Shown here: in pieces, positions 43,567 through 52,569 of the stretch | Position numbering within the stretch: position 1 is the first letter of the stretch | Layout of the letters: each line of letters opens with the position of its first letter | Origin: Calditrichota bacterium | GTDB taxonomy: Bacteria > Electryoneota > RPQS01 | Length of the DNA: 64,000 nucleotides | Reading direction: 5' to 3' | NCBI GenBank assembly: GCA_020637395.1 | Contig: JACJWA010000001.1 | Coordinates: forward strand, 496,001 to 560,000 | Program-made: the position numbers and the translations under genes | Notes under the pieces: model-generated | Told to the model about the DNA's origin: nothing | Seen by the model: only the letters and a program-made list of their open reading frames with translations | Databases searched by the model: none

Positions 43567-45558
43567 TTGAGCGACCAACAGAACAATAGAGACGATTCTT
43601 CCAAGAAATCCGCCGGATCACCGCAGCGCAAATTCAACTTCTCACTGTGGTATTTGGTGGCTGTGCTGCTTGCCTTGTTCATAGCGCAGGCCTATATGGG
43701 AGGCACAAGCTATCAGAAGCTGTCGTACTCCCGCTTCAAGGAGCTTCTGACTGAAGATCAGGTCAAGCGCGTGATCATTACGCAGGAGCACATTCGCGGC
43801 GAAGCGATGATGGACAGCGCCGGAACGAAGGTGCTGACTTCCTTTGAAGCGGTGCGCGTGGATGACCCGGATCTGGTCAAGCAGCTTGAAGAAAAGAGTA
43901 TCAACTTCGAAGGTAAGTTTGAGTCTGATTGGCTCAAAGGCTTCTTCTTTGCCTGGGTATTGCCGCTCGGAATTATTATTCTGCTTTGGAGCTTCCTGAT
44001 TCGCAGAATGGGCGGCGGAGGCACCGGCGGGCTGATGTCCTTCGGAAAGTCCCGCGCAAAAGTTTATGTCGAAAGCGCGACGAAGATTAACTTCAAGGAT
44101 GTCGCCGGTATTGACGAAGCCGTCGAAGAGCTGAAGGAAGTCGTAGATTACCTCAAGCATCCGGCGAAATTCCGCGCGCTCGGTGCGCAGATACCCAAGG
44201 GTGTGATTCTCGTCGGACCTCCGGGAACGGGCAAGACTCTGTTGGCCAAAGCCGTGGCCGGAGAAGCCAATGTGCCGTTCTTCTCGATTTCCGGTTCGGA
44301 CTTCGTGGAGATGTTCGTCGGCGTCGGTGCGGCGCGCGTACGCGATCTGTTCAGCCAGGCGCAGACCAAGGCGCCGTGTATTGTCTTCATTGACGAACTT
44401 GATGCGCTCGGAAAAGCGCGCGGCGCAAGCCCGTGGGCAAGTCATGACGAGCGTGAGCAAACTCTGAACGCATTGCTTGTTGAGATGGACGGATTTGAGA
44501 GCTCGAAGGGCGTCATCATCATGGCCGCGACGAATCGTCCTGAGATTCTGGACATGGCTCTGATGCGTCCCGGGCGTTTCGACCGGCAAGTTGTAGTGGA
44601 CCCGCCGAATATTGACGGACGTGAAGCTATTTTGCGCGTCCATTGCCGCGGGAAGAAAGTGGCCAAGGAAGTTAACTTGCGCGTGATCGCCGCGCGCACG
44701 CCGGGTTTTGCCGGTGCCGACCTGGCCAATGCCATCAACGAGGCCGCTTTGCTGTCCGCACGCCGGGGCAAGAAAGAGATCGGCATGCGCGAAATGGAAG
44801 AGGCCGTGGATCGCGAAATGACCGGTATGGAACGCCGCAGCCGCGTCATGACGCCCGAAACCAAAGAGAAGATTGCCTACCACGAATGCGGTCACGCTCT
44901 CGTTGGCGCGAAATTGCCCGACACCGATCCGATTCACCGCGTCTCGATCATTCCGCGCGGAACTGCGACGCTCGGTCATACGCTCTATCTTCCCACGGAA
45001 GAGCAGCTTCTGATTACGAAACAGCAGATCATTGACAAAATCAAAGTCGCGCTGGGTGGACGTGCCGCCGAGGAGATTATCTACGGCGAGATCTCATCAG
45101 GTGCCTATAGCGACTTGCAATCGGTAACCGCCATGGCCCGCGCGATGGTGATGGATTACGGTATGTCCGAGAATCTTGGACAGGTTGTGTACCGCAGACG
45201 CGGTCACACTCCGCGCGATAATCCGTTCCAAATGGCGGATGACTACTATGGAGAGAAGACTGCCGAGGCGATTGACCAGGAAGTGCGCGGCATCATTGAT
45301 GCGTGTTATGTCGAAGCCAAGGACATTCTGACCCAGCATGTTGATGTCTTGAAAAGCATGACCGCTGAACTTCTCAAGGTTGAGATTCTGGAAGGCGACG
45401 CGCTGGCCGAGTACCTGGGCAAGGATCGGATCACGGATTACTCGCAGCATCTTGCCGACCCCGAACCGATAGAGGGCACAGAGCCCGGCGGTGACGATAC
45501 ACCTGCCGATGATGAAAATCCCGACGACCTCGGGCACAAGATTGATCGGGAAGGCTGA
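43567..45558 (+). CDS. ftsH: ATP-dependent zinc metalloprotease FtsH
   Basis: This membrane-anchored AAA+ protease degrades misfolded and regulatory membrane proteins. The 663 residues include two transmembrane segments (about 17-38, LWYLVAVLLALFIAQAYM, and about 122-145, FFFAWVLPLGIIILLWSFLI), the Walker A GPPGTGKT, Walker B CIVFIDELD, the second region of homology with NRPEILDMALMRPGRFDR, and the zinc site AYHECGHALVGA. The start is TTG 43567, one base after the cobO stop; GGAG lies about 14 bases upstream. The acidic, Pro/Asp-rich C-terminal 45 residues (PADDENPDDLGHK) are a disordered extension. Confidence 0.95.
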   Translation: MSDQQNNRDDSSKKSAGSPQRKFNFSLWYLVAVLLALFIAQAYMGGTSYQKLSYSRFKELLTEDQVKRVIITQEHIRGEAMMDSAGTKVLTSFEAVRVDDPDLVKQLEEKSINFEGKFESDWLKGFFFAWVLPLGIIILLWSFLIRRMGGGGTGGLMSFGKSRAKVYVESATKINFKDVAGIDEAVEELKEVVDYLKHPAKFRALGAQIPKGVILVGPPGTGKTLLAKAVAGEANVPFFSISGSDFVEMFVGVGAARVRDLFSQAQTKAPCIVFIDELDALGKARGASPWASHDEREQTLNALLVEMDGFESSKGVIIMAATNRPEILDMALMRPGRFDRQVVVDPPNIDGREAILRVHCRGKKVAKEVNLRVIAARTPGFAGADLANAINEAALLSARRGKKEIGMREMEEAVDREMTGMERRSRVMTPETKEKIAYHECGHALVGAKLPDTDPIHRVSIIPRGTATLGHTLYLPTEEQLLITKQQIIDKIKVALGGRAAEEIIYGEISSGAYSDLQSVTAMARAMVMDYGMSENLGQVVYRRRGHTPRDNPFQMADDYYGEKTAEAIDQEVRGIIDACYVEAKDILTQHVDVLKSMTAELLKVEILEGDALAEYLGKDRITDYSQHLADPEPIEGTEPGGDDTPADDENPDDLGHKIDREG

Positions 45559-45679
45559 AATGCACCAACCGTGCATCCCGCCGCGCCGCCGTTGCGGTCT
45601 GCTTGCAGATTGCGCGGCCAAGGTGAGCCATTTCCCCCATTTCGCTGCTGTCAGGCGGCGTCCCGCCCCGCACGAATGT

Positions 45680-45695
45680 GGGCACGGCGCTTGCC
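45680..45695 (+). promoter_or_regulatory. Candidate sigma54 (-24/-12) promoter before the secreted unknown gene
   Basis: GGGCACG-GCGC-TTGCC has GG at 45681-45682 and GC at 45693-45694 with the 10-base interval of sigma54 promoters, and departs from TGGCACGN4TTGCW only at the first and last positions. The predicted start near 45706 is 23 bases before ATG 45729. Confidence 0.45.
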
Positions 45696-45728
45696 ATTTT
45701 GATGAACACACAAGCCAAGGATGATGTC

Positions 45729-46292
45729 ATGTTGCCGCTGCTGCTGATTCTGATTTGCTCCGCCGCATTCGCCCAAGAAGCTAATCCGGTGCAGATTAAT
45801 TTCAATCTTGTCCAGGTTAACAAGTACGCAAGTCAGGATCAGGTGCTGGAGAACGTCGCGACGCCGGGTCAGCGCGTTGTGATTGATGTGGGCAACGGCG
45901 AAACTATGCTGCAATATCTGGCAGCTACAGCTAAAGTGCCCGTTCGCGTGCAGACCGCGTCGTACGTCAAAGAAACTCCGGGAAGCTCTTCGCAGGCCAT
46001 GGTCGTGGACTGGGAGACCTATCAAACGTTTGTCGCCCCCAGCGGCGCGGATTCGTTCCGCGTGCTGGCCTCGCGAACCGGTTGCCCCGGAACCGAAGTC
46101 GCGCCGTCCGTTGCGGTAGCTTTCGCGACGCATCACGGCTGGAGTGATCCGCCCATTCGCTTTGGACCTTTGACCGCGAATACGACGTGTCCGCTCGGCA
46201 AAGGATTCACCCTCGAAGTCAACAGCCGCGGAACAGAACCCCCGCGTGTAAAATTGATTGAAGCCGGTTCGTCCATGTATGGAAAAAGATAG
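45729..46292 (+). CDS. Secreted protein of unknown function
   Basis: From ATG 45729 the product has 187 residues, starting with a clean signal peptide (MLPLLLILICSAAFAQ). In-frame upstream starts at 45678 and 45702 would place acidic residues (AKDDV) in front of the signal and lie upstream of the predicted sigma54 transcription start, so they are rejected. The mature part is a beta-rich domain with no recognised motif; one pair of cysteines (TGCPGTEV and NTTCPLGKG) may form a disulfide. The C-terminus is basic (SSMYGKR). It lies between ftsH and a converging operon. I do not recognise its family. Confidence 0.6.
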   Translation: MLPLLLILICSAAFAQEANPVQINFNLVQVNKYASQDQVLENVATPGQRVVIDVGNGETMLQYLAATAKVPVRVQTASYVKETPGSSSQAMVVDWETYQTFVAPSGADSFRVLASRTGCPGTEVAPSVAVAFATHHGWSDPPIRFGPLTANTTCPLGKGFTLEVNSRGTEPPRVKLIEAGSSMYGKR

Positions 46293-46323
46293 GGTGCGCT
46301 AGTCTGACACTTGGCTAAAAAGT

Positions 46324-46351
46324 GCGGGCGATGAGATTTCTCATCGCCCGC
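46324..46351. terminator. Bidirectional terminator at the end of the uvrA-led operon
   Basis: A 12-bp perfect stem (GCGGGCGATGAG 46324-46335 with 46340-46351) and ATTT loop. On the minus strand it is followed by ACTTTTTAG, so it best serves the leftward six-gene operon. Confidence 0.85.
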
Positions 46352-46373
46352 GTCCATTTTGCGAAATCTGTTG

Positions 46374-47165
46374 TCACAGCTTCAGTCGGATGCGTCGCAA
46401 TTCCGCTTTTGAGCCTGCGCCGATTGCGTAACGCGCGCCGTCCAATGTGTGCCAGTCCCCGACGCCCTGCACCGGCGAAAACGGGCGCGGAAGATAGAGC
46501 ACCGTGCTCGGAGTTCCACACGTCCCCAACAATAAGAGTCGCTCGCCCTTCTGGTTTCGGCACAGATCCAGGACCATGCCGACCCAACTGACCTTCTCAT
46601 CGCGAAGTGACACAATCAAATCGCCGATAGCTATCGAATCGTCGGCAATTGGCAAAGTCTCTCTCCGCAGCGCGATCGCACCCATCTCTTCGGCCACGAA
46701 GCTCAAGTAACGGTCGAAGTTCTCTTTGCTGCCGCTGGGCGTCGTCTCCTGCACAAACGTGAACCTTCCGCCCGACCGCTTGGGCCGCAAGCCGTCATAC
46801 CAATCGCTCCATCGTGCAGGCTGGCCGTTGTCCAGAGGAAACGCAATGTCCCCGCGCCGACCATATCTCCACAAGTAGTCTCCCCACAGCCGGACAATTC
46901 CGTCCACTCCCACATCCTGTTTGTTGTCGAAGGGCGAGATCGTCGTTTTGGCAATCACATCTTCCTCGCAATGAAGCGTCGCGCCATCGCCTGCGAGAAA
47001 CTCACCCGGCTCGACGATCTCCGTTTCGCTCAGCGTCTCCGCGAATGCTCCCGCAATGCGACCGATTCGCGTGTACCCTGGAGGCGTCTCGATGTCTCCG
47101 ACCGTCCTGCCTAAGGCCAGCGAGGAGACGATCAGAATGGCGGACAGAAAGATGCTTCGCTTCAT
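46374..47165 (-). CDS. DUF4846-like secreted protein
   Basis: ATG 47165 (AAGGG nine bases upstream) gives 263 residues with a signal peptide (MKRSIFLSAILIVSSLALG). Segments recall DUF4846: an N-terminal PPGYTRIGRIAGAFAETL, the DYLWRYGRRGDIAFPL and RWSDWYDGLRP region, and a C-terminal IGDLIVSLRDEKVSWVGMV followed by GERLLLLGTCGTPSTVLYL. In DUF4846 proteins these correspond to a conserved GDxxIxxxxxGHxxxxxD pattern; here His is replaced by Val-Ser-Trp, so any catalytic role implied by that His may be lost. The function of the family is unknown. It is the last gene of a leftward operon starting with uvrA. Confidence 0.65.
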   Translation of the reverse strand: MKRSIFLSAILIVSSLALGRTVGDIETPPGYTRIGRIAGAFAETLSETEIVEPGEFLAGDGATLHCEEDVIAKTTISPFDNKQDVGVDGIVRLWGDYLWRYGRRGDIAFPLDNGQPARWSDWYDGLRPKRSGGRFTFVQETTPSGSKENFDRYLSFVAEEMGAIALRRETLPIADDSIAIGDLIVSLRDEKVSWVGMVLDLCRNQKGERLLLLGTCGTPSTVLYLPRPFSPVQGVGDWHTLDGARYAIGAGSKAELRRIRLKL

Positions 47166-47175
47166 TGTGTAGCCC

Positions 47176-47901
47176 TTAGAAGAAAAATAGAAACCGGACA
47201 CCCACTGCCGCCAAAACTGACAACAAGATTCCCCTGAACAATCTGGCGCGCATGCGCGAGACCAGCAATTTGCCGAAGTAGGATCCCGCGACCATGAGCA
47301 CGGTCAGCGGCAGCAGAAGCAGGAGATCCTTCATCGTCAAAACGGACATGCCGCTCCACACGGCCAGCTTCGCGACGTGAGTTCCTGCCGCGGCCAAAGC
47401 TTCCGTGCCGAGAAAACTCTCCTTGATCAGACCGTAGCGAAGGAAATAGGGTGCGATGATCAGTCCTGCGCCGCCGACAACGCCGCTTGAGACTCCCGCC
47501 GGAGCTCCGATTGCAGAGATTGACTTCAGCGACGCGGACTTGGGCCATTGAATCCGCAGGAAGTTCAGGCCAACGTAGATCAGCAAATACGCTCCAAGCG
47601 CGCGCGCAATCCATACCGCAGGAAGAAACGAGTAACCCAACGCGCCGAGAGCGGCTCCGGGAATGGCCGTGATCAAGAAGGCGCGCAGGACCTTCCAGTC
47701 AATTCCCTTGCGCGCAAAATAGGCCCGCGAAAAATTCCCGGCCAAAAGCAGAAATGAAAGATAAGGAACTGCGAGGCGAAGCCCCACAATCTCACTCAGA
47801 ATAGGCAAATAGACCATGCCGCCGCCGACGCCCGCGACTCCGGACACGGTGGAGGCCAGCAGCGCTCCACCGGCCAGAATCAGATAGTCGTTTATCGGCA
47901 A
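47176..47901 (-). CDS. TauE/SafE-family membrane transporter (sulfite exporter-like)
   Basis: The 241-residue protein has about seven hydrophobic segments and the duplicated Gly-rich TauE/SafE pattern: STVSGVAGVGGGMVYLPIL near residue 18 and GVSSGVVGGAGLIIAPYFL near residue 135. Family members export sulfite, sulfoacetate or other organosulfonates, or act on unrelated anions; nothing here fixes the substrate. It lies four bases after aspA and ten before the DUF4846 gene. Confidence 0.85.
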   Translation of the reverse strand: MPINDYLILAGGALLASTVSGVAGVGGGMVYLPILSEIVGLRLAVPYLSFLLLAGNFSRAYFARKGIDWKVLRAFLITAIPGAALGALGYSFLPAVWIARALGAYLLIYVGLNFLRIQWPKSASLKSISAIGAPAGVSSGVVGGAGLIIAPYFLRYGLIKESFLGTEALAAAGTHVAKLAVWSGMSVLTMKDLLLLLPLTVLMVAGSYFGKLLVSRMRARLFRGILLSVLAAVGVRFLFFF

Positions 47902-47905
47902 GTGA

Positions 47906-49324
47906 TCAACCGCCGCCCGCGCCGGCCGTTTGCAGGTCGGGTTCCGTCAGCTTGCGCGGATCCAGGATGTCTTTTAACTGCTCATCCGTCAGCAGCTTGT
48001 GCTCGCGAATCAAATCCACGATGCTCTTGCCCGTCTTCACCGATTCCTTGGCAAGCTCCGCGGCCTTTGCATAGCCGATATATGGATTCATGATCGTGGC
48101 CATGCCCACAGACGACTCAAAGTACATCCGACAGCGGTCGCGATCCACCGTGATTCCGTCGAGGCAGCGCTTCGTGAAGACTTCGATTGAAGTTTCCAGA
48201 ATGTGCAGCGCCTGCTGCAAATTGTAATTCACTACGGGCATCATCACGTTCAAGTCCATCTGACCAGCCTGCGCGCAATAGGCCACCGTCTGATCGAATC
48301 CGACCACCTGATAGCAGACCTGATTCATCATTTCTGCCATCGAAGGATTCACCTTGCCCGGCATGATCGAGGAACCCGGCTGAACTGCAGGAAGATAGAT
48401 TTCCTGCAAGCCAGTGCGCGGTCCGCTGCTTAAATAGCGAATGTCCGATACAATCTTGCCCAACTCGAGCGCCAACAGGCGAAGCGCCGACGAAAAATGC
48501 AGAAAATCGCCGAGGCTTTGCGTTACCTCAATCAGGTTCTCCGCAGGCGCAAACTGAATCCCGGTGCGCGCCGAAATCTCTTTGGCAACCTTGCCACGAT
48601 ATTCAGGATGCGCGTTCATGCCTGTTCCCGCCGCCGTGCCGCCCAGATTCAACTGACGCAGTCCCGCTTCCGCTTCCACAAGCCGTGCGCGACAACGCTT
48701 CAGAATGGATGCGTAGCCGCCAAACTCCTGACCCAATCTGATCGGCACCGCGTCCTGCAAATGCGTGCGCGCGCTCTTGATCACATCGTCGAACTCCTTC
48801 GCCTTGCCTTCGAGCGAGGTAATCGCCAAATCAAGCGACTTGAGCAATTCGGGAGTCTTCAGGCAAAGCCCAATGCGCATCGCCGCGGGATACGTGTCGT
48901 TCGTGGACTGCGCCATGTTGACGTGATCGTTGGGGTGAACTTTGCTGTAGTTGCCCCGCTCCAACCCGAGCAGCTCTGCCGCGCGATTGGCAATCACTTC
49001 GTTCACGTTCATATTCGTGGACGTGCCCGCTCCGGCCTGATAGACATCCACGACGATTTGATCGGCCAGGCCGCCGCCCAGCATTTCGTCAGCCGCGCCG
49101 ACAATCGCCTTCGCTTGCTCTTCGGTCAAGAGCTTCAGGTCGCCGTGCACAACCGCGGCAGAGCGCTTGATTGTGACATAGGCGCGGACAAACACGGGAT
49201 GCGGACGCAGACCCGAAATCGGGAAATTCGCCACGGCTCGCGCCGCCTGCACTCCGTAGTAGGCGTTCGCCGGGACTTGAAGTTCGCCCAGCGAATCTTT
49301 CTCAATGCGGAATTCGTTACTCAT
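47906..49324 (-). CDS. aspA: Aspartate ammonia-lyase
   Basis: It reversibly converts aspartate to fumarate and ammonia. The 472-residue product is a fumarase/aspartase-superfamily member with the signature GSSIMPGKVNPSMAEMMNQV (catalytic loop, about residue 315) and GAGTSTNMNVNEVIANRA near residue 100. After the catalytic loop, VNPSMAEMMNQVCYQVVG and AGQMDLNVMMPVVNYNLQ resemble Bacillus-type aspartase more than class II fumarase, where GSSIMPGKVNPTQCEA is usual. A fumarase assignment is the main alternative. The gene lies between nadA (23 bases upstream) and a TauE/SafE gene, on the minus strand. Confidence 0.88.
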   Translation of the reverse strand: MSNEFRIEKDSLGELQVPANAYYGVQAARAVANFPISGLRPHPVFVRAYVTIKRSAAVVHGDLKLLTEEQAKAIVGAADEMLGGGLADQIVVDVYQAGAGTSTNMNVNEVIANRAAELLGLERGNYSKVHPNDHVNMAQSTNDTYPAAMRIGLCLKTPELLKSLDLAITSLEGKAKEFDDVIKSARTHLQDAVPIRLGQEFGGYASILKRCRARLVEAEAGLRQLNLGGTAAGTGMNAHPEYRGKVAKEISARTGIQFAPAENLIEVTQSLGDFLHFSSALRLLALELGKIVSDIRYLSSGPRTGLQEIYLPAVQPGSSIMPGKVNPSMAEMMNQVCYQVVGFDQTVAYCAQAGQMDLNVMMPVVNYNLQQALHILETSIEVFTKRCLDGITVDRDRCRMYFESSVGMATIMNPYIGYAKAAELAKESVKTGKSIVDLIREHKLLTDEQLKDILDPRKLTEPDLQTAGAGGG

Positions 49325-49347
49325 GTCTTGTAAGTGTGATAGTATGA

Positions 49348-50379
49348 TTATTCATCCGCCACGTTGCGCGGCAGAGCCAAATTGTCGCGTTGGGAGCCGG
49401 TCAAATCAATCATGCGCTCAATCGCGCGGCGCGCGCGCGAGCGAACCGGCTCGTCCACTTCTATCTCAAACTTCATTCCCAATAGCGCCTGCTCAACATC
49501 GTCCAATGAGATCGCTTTCATGAACCGGCAGATCTTGCACGCGCGATAGAAAGTCTTTTCGGGGACGTTGATTTGGAGCATGTCCGACAGTCCGCACTCG
49601 GTGACGGCCAGGAAATTCTGTGCGTCACTCGCCTGCGCATACTCGATCATGCCCGTCGTTGAAAGCGCGGCGTCGGCCAACGCTACCACATCGTCTCGGC
49701 ATTCCGGGTGCACCAAAATCTTGATCCCCGGAATCTGATTTCGCATGGCAAGCACAGACTCGGGAGTAATCTGATGATGCACATAGCAGAAGCCATCCCA
49801 CGCGATGATTGTCTTTTCCGGAACATTCAGCGCAACATGACGCGCGAGATTCTGATCAGGAACAAACAGAATGTGATCGCTTTCCATCGCGCGCACCACG
49901 GAGACTGCATTCGAGCTTGTGCAGCACGCGTCGGACTCGGCCTTGACGTCTGCGGTCGTGTTCACATACGTGACCACCTGCAAGTCGGGATAGGTCTGCT
50001 TCAACTCAGCTTTGCGCGCCGCGACGTCGGGACCCGTTGCTGTATCCGCGAGGGAACATCCCGCGGCAAGATTCGGCAACAAAACCGTCTTCTCCGGATT
50101 TACAATCTTTGCCGTCTCCGCCATGAAATGCACGCCGCAGAAGACAATCACATCCGCGTCGCGAACATCGGCAGCCATAAGCGACAATCCCAGAGAGTCT
50201 CCCGTGTAGTCCGCGATTTCAAAAATCTCCGGACGCTGATAGTTGTGCGCAAGCACGACGGCATTGCGCTCCTTTTTCAGCTTGTGAATGCGCGCAATCG
50301 TATCTTCATAGGGACGAACCCGTTCCGCGGTGTAGTACTCCGGGTCCAGGACCTTCAATTTGTCGTACAGCGTCGTCAT
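49348..50379 (-). CDS. nadA: Quinolinate synthase A
   Basis: This iron-sulfur enzyme condenses iminoaspartate with dihydroxyacetone phosphate in NAD synthesis. At 343 residues it matches the family. The three cluster cysteines are evident: Cys in NLAAGCSLADTATG (about residue 108), in SDACCTSSNAVSVV (about residue 195, one of the pair) and in RACKICRFMKAI (about residue 290). The opening VVLAHNYQRPEIFEIADYTG and GVHFMAETAKIVNPEKTVL are typical. nadB and nadC are not in the window; the iminoaspartate would come from elsewhere. It lies six bases after the M28 peptidase and before aspA; both are aspartate-linked, which may or may not be meaningful. Confidence 0.95.
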   Translation of the reverse strand: MTTLYDKLKVLDPEYYTAERVRPYEDTIARIHKLKKERNAVVLAHNYQRPEIFEIADYTGDSLGLSLMAADVRDADVIVFCGVHFMAETAKIVNPEKTVLLPNLAAGCSLADTATGPDVAARKAELKQTYPDLQVVTYVNTTADVKAESDACCTSSNAVSVVRAMESDHILFVPDQNLARHVALNVPEKTIIAWDGFCYVHHQITPESVLAMRNQIPGIKILVHPECRDDVVALADAALSTTGMIEYAQASDAQNFLAVTECGLSDMLQINVPEKTFYRACKICRFMKAISLDDVEQALLGMKFEIEVDEPVRSRARRAIERMIDLTGSQRDNLALPRNVADE

Positions 50380-50385
50380 CTGTCT

Positions 50386-52569
50386 TTACTGTTCAAGAAA
50401 GCGGCGGAGGTTCTTTCCGGTCAGGAACAGAACCTCGTCGCGGGTGAAGTTCTGACTCAAGAGCGTTTTGATCGCGACCTTTTGGTCCGACTCGCGCAGG
50501 TCGTCATAGGATTCGCCGAAATTCAAATGAACAAAGCGCTCACGCCCTGCGCGGATCGTTTCCAATTGCTCTGCAGTCGGTGCGGAATCCACGTCCAGCA
50601 AGAGCAGTGCGTCGCTGGTTAATAATGGTTCGCGGATCTCCGCCGGAGTTGCGGCGAACTGCGCAAGCGACGCGGTGACGATGGAGTGCGATCCCCAGCG
50701 TTGAACACGGGACGCCGTATTGAAGTCAAGCGGAATCAACGCAAACACGCCCGCCGTCTGCAGCACGTCAAAAGCTTCATCGCTCAGTCGCGATTTCGGT
50801 GCGCCCTGCTCCGGTGTCAGGTGTACAACGGAGAGTCCGAGCTTTGTCAAGGCAACAAGCTCCGGCACTGTGCGAGTGGACAAGCCGATCTCCGGGACCG
50901 CAAGCGCCACTCCCGAGCGCATGTCGCGCCGCGCGTCTACCGCGGATTTGAGTCCGTCGCTGACGATCTTATGGGCGTTACAGTAGGCGTGCAAACTTGC
51001 GCAGCCGGAGATCAAGTCTTGAAATCCGGTTCGGTTGTCGTATGAGAGCCACGCAAGTTGTATCACGTCGGAAGTCTTGACCGTGCCATGCGCGTCCACA
51101 AAAAAGCCGTCCACATCAATCGTCGTGGCCATGCGCGCCAACACGCGGGCGGTATCGGATCTTGACGCAAGCGAAGCGCTCTGCGAGCCAAGATCTCGAA
51201 CTAACGACTCTGCCGCGGATCCCACTGCCGCGAAGGACTCCGGATTCAACCACTGTCCGTCGTCGGAGAAGTGATGATAAAACGGATGCTCTCCAGACGA
51301 GAAGAACGCGACACCAGGAGCGCCGCCTTCAATGAATGGCGCGTAGTCGCTGCTCGCGTTGCCATTTGCCGTGCGGATCTTTAGCGGCTTGTCGAGCTGT
51401 CGAAGAGAGTCTGCAAACTCCTTTCCCGTCTTGCCCAGCAGTTCCAAACCGACCAGAGTCGCTCCGCCGTCACCTTGTCCCACCATGTCGAAATTGAGCA
51501 TGGCGACAATATTTCCAAACGGAATCGTCGGGTTCTCAGCAAAGTAGTAACTGCCTTTCAGCCCGTCTTCTTCCGCGGCAAACCAGATGAACATTACACT
51601 GCGCTTCAGTGCAGGTCCGTGGGCAATCGCATTGGCCAGTTCGGCAATCAACGCGCTGCCCGATGCGTTGTCGCCCGCGCCGTTGTACACAACTCCATTT
51701 GCATTCGTTCCGCAATGATCAAGATGTGCGCCGACAACCACAATCTCATTGCGGAGCACCGCGTCGGTGCCGTACACCATGCCGATGACGTTGCGCGCGG
51801 CCTGCTTGCCGCGTTTTGTGACGCGTGCGCTGACCGCGGCTTGCTTGTTGGTTTTCAAAGGCAGCGGAGCTTTGTCAATCGCGCTCTTGTAAGTCGCCAT
51901 CGAATAGCCCGTGCCTTCCAACACCACTTGCAGCACGCGATCGCCGATGTAGAACAACGGAAGGTCCGGGTCGTACAGCTCCGCGCTGATCGCCGCGCCA
52001 TTCAGCGGCATCGAAGCGGCGTGCCACAGCACGGCCGCCGCGCCGCGCTCCTGCGCATTTTTCAGAGTGTGGTAGCGAGAGTTCTCTTCCTCGAAACTAT
52101 ACGGGCTTTTGGGCTCGCCGCGCACGATTACCACGATCTTGCCGCGCACATCCAACTCTCCGTAATCGTCGCGTCCCTTCTCCGCATTAACGATTCCGTG
52201 TCCGGCAATCACAATGTCGCGCACGAAGCTGCCCGAGCCGCTGTGCGTGTTGAGCGTGAAGTCCAACCCATGAAGGAAGGTGACCTTCCCGAGTTCGGAA
52301 CCCATGATGGAAAGTGACGCGCCGTGCTCTTCCGTGACGAGCAACGGCACTTCCTGGAAGTATCCGTCTTTGCCCGCAGGCGACACTCCGATTTCTCGGC
52401 AGTAATCGGCGATGAATTCCTCAGCGCGCGTTCCGCCGGGATGTCCGGAACGGCGGCCCTCAAAGCGGTCGCTTCCAAGTTCCTGTGCAAGATCGTAGGC
52501 GTGCTGTGCATCAAAAGCGAACGCGCTTGCCGCGATCAAAAGCAAGAGTGCTGCGCGAAGATTCCTCAT
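50386..52569 (-). CDS. M28-family aminopeptidase with PA domain and M19-like C-terminal half
   Basis: The 727-residue exported protein starts with a signal peptide (MRNLRAALLLLIAASAFAF). The N-terminal half is an M28 zinc aminopeptidase: a PA-like insert (about 90-230), then metal-site motifs VVVGAHLDHCG (His), YNGAGDNASGSALIAEL (Asp), WFAAEEDGLKGSYYF (Glu-Glu), FDMVGQGDGG (Asp) and GEHPFYHHFSDDGQWL (His), about residues 275-425. The last 270 residues resemble a degraded M19 (renal-dipeptidase-like) TIM barrel: VDGFFVDAHGTVKTSD, TRTVPELVALTKLGLSVVHL and a tail TRDEVLFLTGKNLRRFLEQ that matches the M19 ending. The fusion partner lacks clear zinc ligands. It overlaps uvrA by four bases, so the two are co-translated. 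Confidence 0.85.
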   Translation of the reverse strand: MRNLRAALLLLIAASAFAFDAQHAYDLAQELGSDRFEGRRSGHPGGTRAEEFIADYCREIGVSPAGKDGYFQEVPLLVTEEHGASLSIMGSELGKVTFLHGLDFTLNTHSGSGSFVRDIVIAGHGIVNAEKGRDDYGELDVRGKIVVIVRGEPKSPYSFEEENSRYHTLKNAQERGAAAVLWHAASMPLNGAAISAELYDPDLPLFYIGDRVLQVVLEGTGYSMATYKSAIDKAPLPLKTNKQAAVSARVTKRGKQAARNVIGMVYGTDAVLRNEIVVVGAHLDHCGTNANGVVYNGAGDNASGSALIAELANAIAHGPALKRSVMFIWFAAEEDGLKGSYYFAENPTIPFGNIVAMLNFDMVGQGDGGATLVGLELLGKTGKEFADSLRQLDKPLKIRTANGNASSDYAPFIEGGAPGVAFFSSGEHPFYHHFSDDGQWLNPESFAAVGSAAESLVRDLGSQSASLASRSDTARVLARMATTIDVDGFFVDAHGTVKTSDVIQLAWLSYDNRTGFQDLISGCASLHAYCNAHKIVSDGLKSAVDARRDMRSGVALAVPEIGLSTRTVPELVALTKLGLSVVHLTPEQGAPKSRLSDEAFDVLQTAGVFALIPLDFNTASRVQRWGSHSIVTASLAQFAATPAEIREPLLTSDALLLLDVDSAPTAEQLETIRAGRERFVHLNFGESYDDLRESDQKVAIKTLLSQNFTRDEVLFLTGKNLRRFLEQ

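Noticed and set aside
43642..44979. A 445-codon frame antisense to ftsH
   Set aside because: ftsH on the sense strand is unmistakable; the antisense frame has no recognisable motif or ribosome site.
47906..49324. Class II fumarase instead of aspartase
   Set aside because: The residues after GSSIMPGKVNP and the later LNVMMPV segment are aspartase-like; the fumarase alternative was kept only as a note in the entry.
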